A stretch of DNA of 64,000 nt from Nitrososphaeria archaeon (lineage in GTDB: Archaea; Thermoproteota; Nitrososphaeria; JACIWG01): contig JARVJP010000011.1 in the NCBI GenBank assembly GCA_029776065.1, positions 402,961-466,960 on the forward strand, in the 5' to 3' direction. The translations under genes were made by a program, and so were the position numbers. Below the pieces are notes generated by a model that had not been told where the DNA came from, searched no databases, and worked only from the letters and a program-made list of their open reading frames with translations. Shown piece by piece: positions 17,283-25,422 of this stretch. Within the stretch, counting starts at the first letter, position 1, and each line of letters begins with the position of its first letter.

Positions 17283-18419
17283 ATGCTGTCTACCGATCCA
17301 TCTTTGGATATATTCAAGTCGATCATTGACCCATGGTACGATTCTCTAAAAGATCCTGCTGAAGCACAAAGTAAGACATTAAAAACTTTGCTAGATGATT
17401 ACGCTAAAACAAAGTATGGACAAAAACATAGTGCATCAAGTTCGTTTGGCATTGATGAATATAGAAGACACTTCCCAACGGTTAGCTACTCCGACTTAAA
17501 GCCTCTAATAAATGATGTCTCAGAAGGTCGTTATCATACGCTTCTGCCTGAGCCCCCATTAACTTGGGTGATGACAAGGGGGACAACAGGGCCATCAAAG
17601 ATCTTACCTGTCACACAAAAGCATATGGAACAAATACTGCTTTGTGGTGCCAGAGCCATTTCGAACTTCATATTTAGAACAAAACGAGTTGACTTACTAT
17701 CTGGAAAGGTTCTCAATTTGAACTTTCCTTCCTGTACAGGGTTGATTAAAAGTGGCCAAGAAGCCATAACTTACGGCCATAGCTCAGGAACATATGCAAA
17801 GTACATTTCAAGCTTTGGTGGATTTGAACTTGTTCCTAGCCAAGAGAAGATAGATTCTCTAGGAGGGGGACTAGGATGGGAGGACTGGTTAAAGCGGTTT
17901 GAACTCACCTACCAATTAACTAGAGGGGAAGACGTTCGTGTCTGCATGGGTGTTGCCCCTGTTTTAACCTCCTTTGCGAGATACGTGAAGCGTAGGTATG
18001 GCATATACCCTAAGAATTTTTGGGACATTAAAGCCATGTTTTGTACTAGTGTTCCAAGAATTCAATGGAAGTACGCTCCTGTGCTTAAAGCGATGTATGG
18101 AAACGCTCCGGTTATAGAGATGTATACCGCGACTGAGGGTGCATTCGCCCAACAGATCGACGATCTGCCCTATGTTTCTCCTAACTACGATACTTACCTA
18201 TTTGAAGTAGTCACGGGAAGGGGTGTTAAGATGCTTTATGAAATGAAAAGAGGTGAATGGGGACGGTTGATCATCTCATCTTGCCTTTTTCCAAGATACG
18301 ATATAGGGGATATGGTGGAGTGCCTAGGTGGTCAATACTTCAGAGTATTTGGTCGAGCAAAACCCCTAACGATCCTTGAGCACATCGTATACCGTATTCT
18401 GACAAGATGGTTTATCTAG
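17283..18419 (+). CDS. GH3-like acyl-adenylate-forming enzyme, short C-terminus
   Basis: 378 residues related to the GH3 family of the ANL (acyl-CoA synthetase) superfamily, which adenylate a carboxylate and may conjugate it to an amine. Seen: FPTVSYSDLKPLINDV, the phosphate-binding loop MTRGTTGPSKILPVTQ, EMYTATEGAF (substrate-pocket motif) and FPRYDIGDMVEC (ribose-binding Asp). GH3 proteins are commonly 500-600 residues; here the C-terminal lid domain is largely absent after YFRVFGRAKPL. Its 3' end overlaps the convergent gene by eight bases. The natural substrate is unknown; auxin is not implied. Confidence 0.72.
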   Translation: MLSTDPSLDIFKSIIDPWYDSLKDPAEAQSKTLKTLLDDYAKTKYGQKHSASSSFGIDEYRRHFPTVSYSDLKPLINDVSEGRYHTLLPEPPLTWVMTRGTTGPSKILPVTQKHMEQILLCGARAISNFIFRTKRVDLLSGKVLNLNFPSCTGLIKSGQEAITYGHSSGTYAKYISSFGGFELVPSQEKIDSLGGGLGWEDWLKRFELTYQLTRGEDVRVCMGVAPVLTSFARYVKRRYGIYPKNFWDIKAMFCTSVPRIQWKYAPVLKAMYGNAPVIEMYTATEGAFAQQIDDLPYVSPNYDTYLFEVVTGRGVKMLYEMKRGEWGRLIISSCLFPRYDIGDMVECLGGQYFRVFGRAKPLTILEHIVYRILTRWFI

Positions 18420-18939
18420 GTTTAGGGCTTCTTTTTAAAGCGCTAAGGCCAGTAAGTATTACCGCTATCCCTATGGCTATAAAGATGAAAGGCCACCAGT
18501 CTCGTACACCCGAGACGCCCACTAACCCTATCGCAATCATTATCAAACCGCCTATTAGTGACCCTGTAGCAGAGGATTTGTAAGGTGAGGTTAAGTATTT
18601 TATAGCTGCTTGAAGAAGGAGTATCACTCCAATTCCTATAATGAAATAAGCCCACCAAACATTCCACCCTATATAATTCATCTGCGCTAAATAGAATGTG
18701 ATCCCTAACCATATTAGGATCAAACCTCCAATAAGTGGGCCTGATCTATCAGCAGGCTCTTCATGTTTTTCTTCCTTTTCTTCCTTCTCTTGCTTCTCAG
18801 CTTTTTCCTCTTTTTCAGCCTTTTCCCCTCGATATCTTCGCTCAATTGGTGGTTGAGTAACCTTTAACTGTGCTCCGCATTTGGGGCAGAACAGATCATC
18901 AGGAGTAACTTCTTGTCCGCATTTTGGGCAATAAGGCAT
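18412..18939 (-). CDS. Zinc-ribbon membrane protein with Lys/Glu-rich linker
   Basis: 175 residues. A zinc ribbon at the N-terminus (YCPKCG ... FCPKCG) is followed by a charged linker of repeated EK/EEK units (about residues 39-65, probably a helix or coiled coil) and four transmembrane helices (GPLIGGLILIWLGITFYLA, WAYFIIGIGVILLLQA, GSLIGGLIMIAIGLVGV, WWPFIFIAIGIAVILTGL). The helices look like two copies of a two-helix unit, as in LiaF-type membrane domains. Function unknown. It converges on the GH3-like gene with an eight-base overlap. Confidence 0.72.
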   Translation of the reverse strand: MPYCPKCGQEVTPDDLFCPKCGAQLKVTQPPIERRYRGEKAEKEEKAEKQEKEEKEEKHEEPADRSGPLIGGLILIWLGITFYLAQMNYIGWNVWWAYFIIGIGVILLLQAAIKYLTSPYKSSATGSLIGGLIMIAIGLVGVSGVRDWWPFIFIAIGIAVILTGLSALKRSPKPR

Positions 18940-19059
18940 ATTAAACCAAATCCATACTATTCATAGTTGAATATAAAGCTATTGCCCTTCTTAATAGAGT
19001 ATTAAAGAACGATTATTAGAGAAGAGCTATATAAGAGAGAAGCAGAAAGATGAGATAGG

Positions 19060-19575
19060 TTGCCGTTTACCCCCTTCCACCTAGGTCCAGCGTTGTTAAT
19101 CGGTCTATCTATTAGAAGATTTATCCACTTACCAACCCTTCTTTTGTCAAGTGTCATCATCGATCTAGAACCTTTCCTCGTACTAGTTCTCAATCTTAAT
19201 TACCCACTTTATGGGTTCATGCACACGTTCCTCATAGCTTCATTAGTAGGTGTTATAATCGGCTTGGTAATGAAGGAAAACGAGAAGTTTTTACATACTC
19301 TTTATCAGCGTCTATGCCTTACAAAGGGAGCAACGAAAACGACGCAACCATTTATTATCACAGGCGTTCTAGGCACTCTCACGCATGTACTCCTCGATGC
19401 ACCCCTTTACGATGACATCACTCCTTTCTTCCCTATCCACTTAAACTTGTTGTACGCGCCTCAATTAACGCCATTAATCTATTCGTTTTGCCTTTTTTCC
19501 GGGTTATTTGGAGTCGGTCTTTACCTATTTCTACTGCTCAATAGATATATTGGTCGATCAAGGTCGCAGCTTTAG
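19060..19575 (+). CDS. Membrane protein resembling predicted metal-dependent membrane hydrolases
   Basis: 171 residues and four or five hydrophobic segments. The start MPFTPFHLGPALLIGL, then SSVIIDLEPFLVL and HTFLIASLVG, with later THVLLDAPLYDD, matches a group of archaeal membrane proteins annotated as hydrolases because of conserved His/Asp residues near the membrane (PFTPFH, DLEP, H, LLDA). No activity has been shown to my knowledge. The start is TTG at 19060. Its 3' end overlaps the convergent PPC-domain gene by 18 bases. Confidence 0.7.
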   Translation: MPFTPFHLGPALLIGLSIRRFIHLPTLLLSSVIIDLEPFLVLVLNLNYPLYGFMHTFLIASLVGVIIGLVMKENEKFLHTLYQRLCLTKGATKTTQPFIITGVLGTLTHVLLDAPLYDDITPFFPIHLNLLYAPQLTPLIYSFCLFSGLFGVGLYLFLLLNRYIGRSRSQL

Positions 19576-20496
19576 AACTCCTTCGACTAGATCCTTTACT
19601 CTTCCACTTAGCAAGTGCCCTGAATGACTTCTACCAAACCTATCTATTAATGTGACCTTTGTATGATGCCTCGTTTTTTCCTTTTCTAAAACGATCTCTC
19701 CTTCTGTATATGATAGTTCCATTCCTTCTCTTGGGTTTATAATGTGTTCCTGCTCCGTATTTTTTAGCCTTGCAGACCAAAGGGTTCCCACAGCAAATTC
19801 ATATTCCCCACTAGTCACGTTATTGTATGATTTGATTCTTTTTAATAACTCATCTGGGAAAGATTCATTTTGCCCAACAGCGAAGATCAAGAAATTCTCT
19901 TTGTTACGTCTCTTCTTTTTAGCTGCTCTTGCTCTTAGGTACATGAGTCCAGTGTTCGGGTCTATATCCCTTTTTAGTTCCCCTCCAGAAAGTTGAACTA
20001 CTTCAATTCTTAGGTCTGCTTTTTCAGCGTCAACAAAATGCCCACTATATACTCTCCCGTCTTCTAAGCTTCTGAAGACTATGTGAAGATGTGGGACTAT
20101 ACTCTTCTGAGTAGGGTCTATTTGGCTTCTTAGTGGAAGGAAAAAACCTGAAAGGCTGATTACTTGATTTCGCCCCTTTAATAGCGCATACGCAAAGGTT
20201 GGATACGGTTTATGTTTTGTTAAGAAAAAAGCGTATCGTAAATCAGAGACGATCCCGCTACTGCATTTTATGTATCCTTGGTTAAACCCATTTTCCTCTA
20301 AGTATCGGGTTAATGCGTTCATGGCCGAGGTTCCCTCAGAAGTGAAGTCCATCACGGTTCTCTTCTCCTCAGTCAATGTTGATGCAAAGAAACTACTATC
20401 AAACTTTTTGAATGACTTCTTTTTATTTATCATAGCCACGTCTCCTTCCACTCTACCTTCGGATCTTCCGGTTTCAATCTTGAACAATAATTTCAT
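19558..20496 (-). CDS. Protein with two tandem PPC (DUF296)-like domains
   Basis: 312 residues. The segment of about residues 85-190 fits the PPC/DUF296 fold found in plant AT-hook proteins and archaeal stand-alone proteins: PHLHIVFRSLEDGRVYSGHFVDAEK and RDIDPNTGLMYLRAR are the key blocks. Residues of about 205-310 repeat the pattern (NFLIFAVGQNESF, GEYEFAVGTLW, HHTKVTLIDRFGRSHSGHLLSG) but the H-x-H metal motif is degraded to RHHTKV, so only the first domain should bind metal. PPC proteins form trimers; their role in Archaea is unclear. The Lys-rich N-terminus may contact nucleic acid. Confidence 0.7.
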   Translation of the reverse strand: MKLLFKIETGRSEGRVEGDVAMINKKKSFKKFDSSFFASTLTEEKRTVMDFTSEGTSAMNALTRYLEENGFNQGYIKCSSGIVSDLRYAFFLTKHKPYPTFAYALLKGRNQVISLSGFFLPLRSQIDPTQKSIVPHLHIVFRSLEDGRVYSGHFVDAEKADLRIEVVQLSGGELKRDIDPNTGLMYLRARAAKKKRRNKENFLIFAVGQNESFPDELLKRIKSYNNVTSGEYEFAVGTLWSARLKNTEQEHIINPREGMELSYTEGEIVLEKEKTRHHTKVTLIDRFGRSHSGHLLSGRVKDLVEGVLKLRP

Positions 20497-20619
20497 AACT
20501 AGAGCACCATCTTAGTGGATAGCCATTTAATTATAAATTCTTTTTACAGTGTACTAAATCTGAAAGAATTACCTAAAATGTTTTCAAGTAAGAGTGTGAA
20601 TGTAGTAGCAGGGATGATG

Positions 20620-20637
20620 TCATGGCCGCGGCCATGA
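20620..20637. promoter_or_regulatory. GC-rich 18-base perfect palindrome
   Basis: TCATGGCCGCGGCCATGA is a perfect inverted repeat in an otherwise A/T-rich 240-base gap between the PPC gene and the 3' end of the ABC permease gene. It could be a protein-binding site near the PPC promoter or a hairpin ending the ABC operon transcript. Confidence 0.45.
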
Positions 20638-20737
20638 AGGTTATTGCACCTGATTTTCTGTCATGCAATTAGCAATGTGTCAAAAGAAAGTATACCAAAT
20701 TAATGATGTTATAATTTATGGATTAAGTCTGTCCTTT

Positions 20738-21685
20738 TTATTCTAGCATTTGTGCCCGTTTGAAAGCATACCATGAGATTAAAAGAAAACCAAAGATATA
20801 GGCCAACGCTACGGCTATTGATCTTAACAGAACTATTGATAGAGATTCTGTGTATAGTTCAATCAATTGCTGAGATTGCCCTATAAGCGCACTCATCTTA
20901 AAGAAAGTTACATTTGATGAAGGATATAGAGCATAATTAATCAAGTTGGCCGCAATGTTATCTGTTCCAGTTGATATTGCAATGCCTGGTACATAGGGAG
21001 TCTGTGGCTTTACTCCTGCAATGTATCCTGTGGTTCCACCTCCTGGAACATAATTAAGGATCCATGCTTGATCTGAAAATATGGAAATTATTGGGCTGCT
21101 TATGGTTAAAGCTATGAAGATACCAAAGGTTCCAAGGGCAGCTATTAAAGAACTTTTGGATAAGGCGCCTATAGCGAGCACCACGGCTATCCACAAGAAG
21201 GTGCTGAGGATCGTCCCAAACAAGGAGAGAGGTAAAAGATGAAGGTTGTTCTGGAGACCATAGACGATTGTGCCACCCACAGCCATGTAGATAAAAAGGA
21301 CCGCATATGCTGAGAGAAGAGTTATTAAAGCTGCAAAAAGCTTACCTAGAAAAACCATTGTTCTAGAAACAGGCTTTGTCAACAAGGGAACTATTGTGCC
21401 ACTTTCGAACTCACCGGAAATGCTGTTCATTACGATTACAATTGCGAAAAGGAACATGCCTAACCCGCCTATACCTGCTCCTGTGCTGACTACATAATTT
21501 GGATTTTGGCTGAGCGATTGCCCGATCATATTGCTCAAAAGAACCGGCAAAGCTAAAGAGAGAGTGGCGAGTGCAAAGGCTACCACTATTACACCTAGAA
21601 ACTTTTTCTTTCGAATATTCCATAAAAGCTCGTATCTTACAACAGCCCAAAAACGCGTTTTCCAACTTAACTCTCTTTTTCTCAT
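20738..21685 (-). CDS. ABC-2-type transporter permease
   Basis: 315 residues with six hydrophobic segments. The cytoplasmic start RFWAVVRYELLWNIRKKKFLGVIV and the loop EFESGTIVPLLTKPVSRTMVFLGKLFAA are typical of ABC-2 exporter permeases, which move drugs, lipids, glycans or peptides outward. A long external loop with the segment GGGTTGYIAGVKP lies between helices five and six. It overlaps the ATPase gene by four bases and must work with it. The substrate cannot be told from sequence. Confidence 0.87.
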   Translation of the reverse strand: MRKRELSWKTRFWAVVRYELLWNIRKKKFLGVIVVAFALATLSLALPVLLSNMIGQSLSQNPNYVVSTGAGIGGLGMFLFAIVIVMNSISGEFESGTIVPLLTKPVSRTMVFLGKLFAALITLLSAYAVLFIYMAVGGTIVYGLQNNLHLLPLSLFGTILSTFLWIAVVLAIGALSKSSLIAALGTFGIFIALTISSPIISIFSDQAWILNYVPGGGTTGYIAGVKPQTPYVPGIAISTGTDNIAANLINYALYPSSNVTFFKMSALIGQSQQLIELYTESLSIVLLRSIAVALAYIFGFLLISWYAFKRAQMLE

Positions 21686-22629
21686 TCAGCTCTTCCTCCT
21701 TGTGATTTGGTTACAAGTTGCATAAAGACTTCTTCAAGGGTTTGCTCCTTCAAACTCATTGAAACGATTACTTCTCCAGCTTTTGTTATTTCTTGGGAAA
21801 TTTGTGCTCTAACGTCATCATGCGTTTTCAATTCAATAATAAGCTTGTTACCGTCCTGCGTTACTTCAGAAACAAATGATAGCTTCTTAACAGCTTCGAC
21901 TACCTTATTAGAAGGCTTAGCTACTTCAACCTGCATTGTACTGGGTTTTGAAAGCTTGTTAGAAACATTTTGGATGCTATCTGATATTAATAATTCACCT
22001 CTATTGATGATCGCCACGTGGCTACATATCTGCTCAACTTCAAATAACAAATGAGATGATAAGAAGACTGTTCTGCCTTCCTTTGCAATTTCCTTAATCA
22101 ATTCTCTAACTTCAACCATGCCAACAGGATCTAAACCTAAGCTCGGTTCGTCTAAAATAACAAGTTCAGGCTCGTTCAACAAGGCTTGCGCAATGCCAAG
22201 ACGTTGTTGCATACCCTTACTGTATTTTCCAACAAAGTCTTTCTCCCTTCCTTTAAGACCAACCATATCCAGCAGTTTAGGTATCTGCTCCACGCGCTCT
22301 TGCTTAGTCATCCCATACATTCTTCCATAAATATCAAGAAGCTCCCATCCCCTAAGGTGTTTGGGAAATTTTGGGAGTTCAGGCATATAGCCCATTCTTA
22401 ACCGAACATCCGGCATATCCCCATGCACTTCTTGCCCAAGAACCTTAAAAGTGCCTTCATCAGGTTTTAACAAGCCCACTAAAACCTTTATTGTTGTGGT
22501 TTTTCCAGCCCCATTAGGGCCTAGGAATCCATGAATTGTATTCTTTTCTACCTTTAGGTTAAGCTTGCTCACTGCTGTTAATGAACCATATCTTTTTGTT
22601 AAACCAATGGTTTCTATGGCTAACTTCAT
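21682..22629 (-). CDS. ABC-2-type transporter ATP-binding protein
   Basis: 315 residues. Walker A GPNGAGKTT, the Q-loop region MGYMPELPKFP (the usual Gln is replaced here by Pro-Glu, as in several exporter ATPases), signature YSKGMQQRLG, Walker B LVILDEPSLGLDP and the switch His in LSSHLLFEVE are all visible. The C-terminal 90 residues form the extra domain common to exporter ATPases. It is translated before and coupled to the permease by a four-base overlap. It powers export of an unknown substrate. Confidence 0.9.
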   Translation of the reverse strand: MKLAIETIGLTKRYGSLTAVSKLNLKVEKNTIHGFLGPNGAGKTTTIKVLVGLLKPDEGTFKVLGQEVHGDMPDVRLRMGYMPELPKFPKHLRGWELLDIYGRMYGMTKQERVEQIPKLLDMVGLKGREKDFVGKYSKGMQQRLGIAQALLNEPELVILDEPSLGLDPVGMVEVRELIKEIAKEGRTVFLSSHLLFEVEQICSHVAIINRGELLISDSIQNVSNKLSKPSTMQVEVAKPSNKVVEAVKKLSFVSEVTQDGNKLIIELKTHDDVRAQISQEITKAGEVIVSMSLKEQTLEEVFMQLVTKSQGGRAE

Positions 22630-23046
22630 TCAAAAACCTCTATTTTCCTACAGCTTTCTAGATCTATTTAAAGCTATTTATTGACTCTATGTGTGATAGA
22701 CGGGTGTAAAAAGAGGGTCATAAAAAGATTGGGGTTATCATTTACGCTTGTTAAAACATTCTTATATCAATGAGAAACAAAACTAGTTAGGATGTAATCC
22801 TTGCTTTAGCAGTTGCGTATGGTTAACAAATTTGGACCTATAAAAAATAGGGCCTACATAATTTATTTTCTTCCTTAAAGGCATTTTATTATCTAAGGAG
22901 TCTGTAAAAATCTGATAGAAAAAACCTCATCATATAACTACAAGAGAGACTTCTCCATCCTAAAAGATTTTCTTAAGAGGTAAAACATACCTGTATTTAA
23001 AACAATGCATTATAGCGCTTTCCAAGCCTCTTATGCCAAGATCTTT
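22630..23046. other. Intergenic stretch, no gene seen
   Basis: A/T-rich, contains the promoter of the ABC exporter operon (minus strand). An imperfect inverted repeat GGACCTA...TAGGGCC lies around 22832-22853 and may be a hairpin. No coding frame, tRNA or repeat array is supported. Confidence 0.5.
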
Positions 23047-23757
23047 CTAAGGCTCAACTAGTGTTCCTTGGCAAAGGTTGGTAACGTTCCTAATCAGAAC
23101 TTTTTTCGCGCTTTCTAACACGTCTTCTCCAACTCCTGGTACACCACAAACTAAAAACGTTACTTCCATTGTATTTTCTGTTACTTTAGAATAGTCGGCA
23201 TCACGATACGGATAGATCGCAACCAATTTTTTCTCATCTTCAACTACAACTTCGACTCCTGTTAACGTTTGTGGGTTCTCCATTCCTATCCCTAAGAAGG
23301 ATTCCCCTTTAACCGCTCTTCTCATCTTTAGATCGCCATTTAGCCTCCTTGTATCGAAGGCTGCGATTGGAACCCCACTAATAATTGAAGATAAGTTGTA
23401 TGCGTCCACTAAGGGGTTTACTTTTGGGAAGGGTTTGCCTGCTAAGATTCTTCTTATAAGGGCTTCTGCAGCGGGTCTTGTTTTGGTAGGGTCGATTCCA
23501 ACCTTCCAGAAAAAGCTTCTATATGCCTTTATTATAGTAACCTCCTTCAAGTTTTCTAGGGTGTACTTAGATCGGGTTTCCTTTGTTATATTAGAAATTA
23601 GTTCATCTATCCCTATGTTAGAGTTGTTGCTTTTTATATTGATTCCTTTAAACTTTGTTATGATTGCTCTTAGATCTGGGAATTCTGATAGGAGATCAGG
23701 ATGAACTTCTAACCACTGCAAAGCTTTGCGCCTAAGTGTAATGGTAGATGCACGCAA
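23047..23757 (-). CDS. B3/B4 domain protein (PheT editing-domain homologue)
   Basis: 236 residues built around the B3/B4 fold that edits mischarged tRNA in the beta subunit of phenylalanyl-tRNA synthetase. Seen: WKVGIDPTKTRPAAEALIRRIL, FPKVNPLVDAYNLSSI and VPIAAFDTRRLNGDL, the usual signature of free-standing members. Stand-alone B3/B4 proteins may clear misacylated tRNA or bind nucleosides, but their function is not established. The start is TTG at 23757; no better start is in frame nearby. Monocistronic, divergent from the next gene. Confidence 0.8.
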   Translation of the reverse strand: MRASTITLRRKALQWLEVHPDLLSEFPDLRAIITKFKGINIKSNNSNIGIDELISNITKETRSKYTLENLKEVTIIKAYRSFFWKVGIDPTKTRPAAEALIRRILAGKPFPKVNPLVDAYNLSSIISGVPIAAFDTRRLNGDLKMRRAVKGESFLGIGMENPQTLTGVEVVVEDEKKLVAIYPYRDADYSKVTENTMEVTFLVCGVPGVGEDVLESAKKVLIRNVTNLCQGTLVEP

Positions 23758-23837
23758 GATATAAGCGCTTAGGATCGAATCCGAAGTTTGTAAAGGATTG
23801 AGGCTTAAATATATGGCATAAGGTAGCTGCTCATAGC

Positions 23838-24266
23838 ATGGAGAGAAGAAAAGTAATCATTATTGCAATTGTCGTTATCTCTTTCTTAATACTTTATCAG
23901 AGACTTCACTATCTAAATTATTTGAGTGAAACCGCGCATTTGACTGATAAGTGGGTTGTCATAGAAGATTCTAAAGGGAATCGTATTGCAGTTGAAACTA
24001 CTGACGACTACGTGTGGGACGAGCTCGATAAACTAAATCGGAACAAGACTAAAGTGTTCATCGGTGGAGAGGTTGTAGGGTTTAGTAATAAATGGGGGTT
24101 CAGGTTCAATCCGACCACGATCTCTATTGTGCGTTCTGTTCCTAAAGAATATCAGGTGACAATCGACGAAATAAGCTCAAACTTAGAGTATTGGAAGGCG
24201 CTAGATAAAGTATATGTCTTTGCGAAGGTTACAGAGGTTCATTATTTGGTTGCTGTTGAATCTTAA
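23838..24266 (+). CDS. Small membrane-anchored protein of unknown function
   Basis: 142 residues with a single N-terminal membrane helix or signal peptide (KVIIIAIVVISFLILY) and an outside domain of about 115 residues. The middle KWGFRFNPTTISIVRSVP resembles the BP74-type small domain of secreted proteins, but the match is weak. Two acidic-rich stretches (EDSKGN and TTDDYVWDELD) might bind metal. It sits alone between divergent and convergent genes. Confidence 0.6.
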   Translation: MERRKVIIIAIVVISFLILYQRLHYLNYLSETAHLTDKWVVIEDSKGNRIAVETTDDYVWDELDKLNRNKTKVFIGGEVVGFSNKWGFRFNPTTISIVRSVPKEYQVTIDEISSNLEYWKALDKVYVFAKVTEVHYLVAVES

Positions 24267-24305
24267 ATGATCATATGTATCTTGGTTTTGGTTCATAGTT
24301 CAAAT

Positions 24306-24593
24306 TTATATGCTATGGTGCTTTGTAAGACACTCTAGAATAAGATCTTCAATGTCTTGGATGTTAATTCCTGTGAACTCTATCTTCTTTTTGTATTCAT
24401 TGATGATGCTGGTAATGTTCTCTGCTGTTCCATTCTCTAACACTTCCCTCTGGAGCTCTTCGAATTGCTCTAAAGGGTATGCGAAAAAATCTCCACTTAT
24501 AATAAAGTCCTTGATACGCTCATTCTCCATCTCGATTTCAACTTTGATGCTCTTACCACTCTTAACCCTCTTCGAGGCTTCTATGCGGGCCAT
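24306..24593 (-). CDS. lplB: Lipoate-protein ligase, C-terminal accessory subunit
   Basis: A 95-residue protein equal to the C-terminal domain of bacterial LplA, encoded separately in many Archaea. In the Thermoplasma enzyme this subunit is needed for lipoyl-AMP formation. Seen: KSGKSIKVEIEMENERIKDFIISGDFFAYP and a helical C-terminus. The ATG at 24593 (MARIEASKRV) is chosen because it starts one base after the lplA stop; a longer frame back to 24638 would overlap lplA by 44 bases and adds non-family residues. Confidence 0.85.
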   Translation of the reverse strand: MARIEASKRVKSGKSIKVEIEMENERIKDFIISGDFFAYPLEQFEELQREVLENGTAENITSIINEYKKKIEFTGINIQDIEDLILECLTKHHSI

Positions 24594-24594
24594 A

Positions 24595-25344
24595 TCATCG
24601 CCTGTAATTCCAAGCTTGGCTCTTATACTTCTCCTCAATAGTTTTTGCTAAATCAAGCTCTTCACCTAGTACTCTATCGATCATAATATCAGAGTTGAAT
24701 GCTTTTGAGAACCCTCTTTTAAGCGCATCAATTACCTCCTCCCTTGTCACAGTTCTTCCAACTTCCCTAGTTAAAGTCGTGACTCTGTCGAATATTGTGT
24801 TAACACGGTGAGCGATTAGCTTCTCCTTTGGAACCTTGAAGAGTCTTCCTAATTTGGGAATATCCGTGTTGTACATAAAGGTTCCATGTTGTAGAATCGC
24901 ATGACCTCTTCTTATCTGAGCACTCCCTGAAATCTTTTTTCCCCTTACAGTAACATCGTTTATTGGTTCGAACTTGGATTCTACCCCGAATTCCTTGAGC
25001 GCGTAGACCAGCCCCGTGCAGATTTCTCTATAACTTTCCTGTACGTCCGATGGGAAATAGTCGGTGGTCGAAGTAACACTGTACGTGATCTCCCCGTATT
25101 CGTCATGGAATACTGCGCCGCCACCTGTAATTCTTCTAACTATTGAGATGCCTTCTTCTCTGGCAAAATCCAAGTCAACTACTTCATTTGTCTTCTGAAA
25201 GTAGCCTATTGTGACCGCGCTCGGGATGAACGTATAAAGCCTTAAAGTATTCGGCGTCGTCTTCTTTTCCTTCATGATAAGCATTGCCTCATCCAATGCC
25301 ATGTTGCTTTCAGCTGTTCCCGAGTTAATCACTAATCTCCACAT
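24595..25344 (-). CDS. lplA: Lipoate-protein ligase A, catalytic subunit
   Basis: 249 residues. It joins lipoate to the lysine of carrier proteins such as GcvH through lipoyl-AMP. Motifs: SNMALDEAML, RRITGGGAVFHDEYGEITYS (substrate loop) and NDVTVRGKKISGSAQ with the lysine that contacts lipoate and adenylate. The adjoining lplB gene supplies the C-terminal domain, so the pair makes one enzyme. With the LipS-type genes the organism seems able both to make and to salvage lipoate. In archaeal two-protein lipoyl synthesis it may also attach octanoate. Confidence 0.92.
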   Translation of the reverse strand: MWRLVINSGTAESNMALDEAMLIMKEKKTTPNTLRLYTFIPSAVTIGYFQKTNEVVDLDFAREEGISIVRRITGGGAVFHDEYGEITYSVTSTTDYFPSDVQESYREICTGLVYALKEFGVESKFEPINDVTVRGKKISGSAQIRRGHAILQHGTFMYNTDIPKLGRLFKVPKEKLIAHRVNTIFDRVTTLTREVGRTVTREEVIDALKRGFSKAFNSDIMIDRVLGEELDLAKTIEEKYKSQAWNYRR

Positions 25345-25422
25345 TTTGACATCGGGTCTAGTATTTCTTGCTTATAAGGTTAGAGCGTTCTTACCGGGAA
25401 AACTCTAGATGGATTGTGGTGG

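Noticed and set aside
18730..18830. Simple repeats of Glu/Lys codons taken as a possible DNA repeat element
   Set aside because: They are in frame and encode the charged linker of the zinc-ribbon membrane protein.
24965..24973. T-loop-like GGTTCGAAC suggesting a tRNA
   Set aside because: It lies inside the lplA coding sequence and no acceptor or anticodon stem can be drawn around it.
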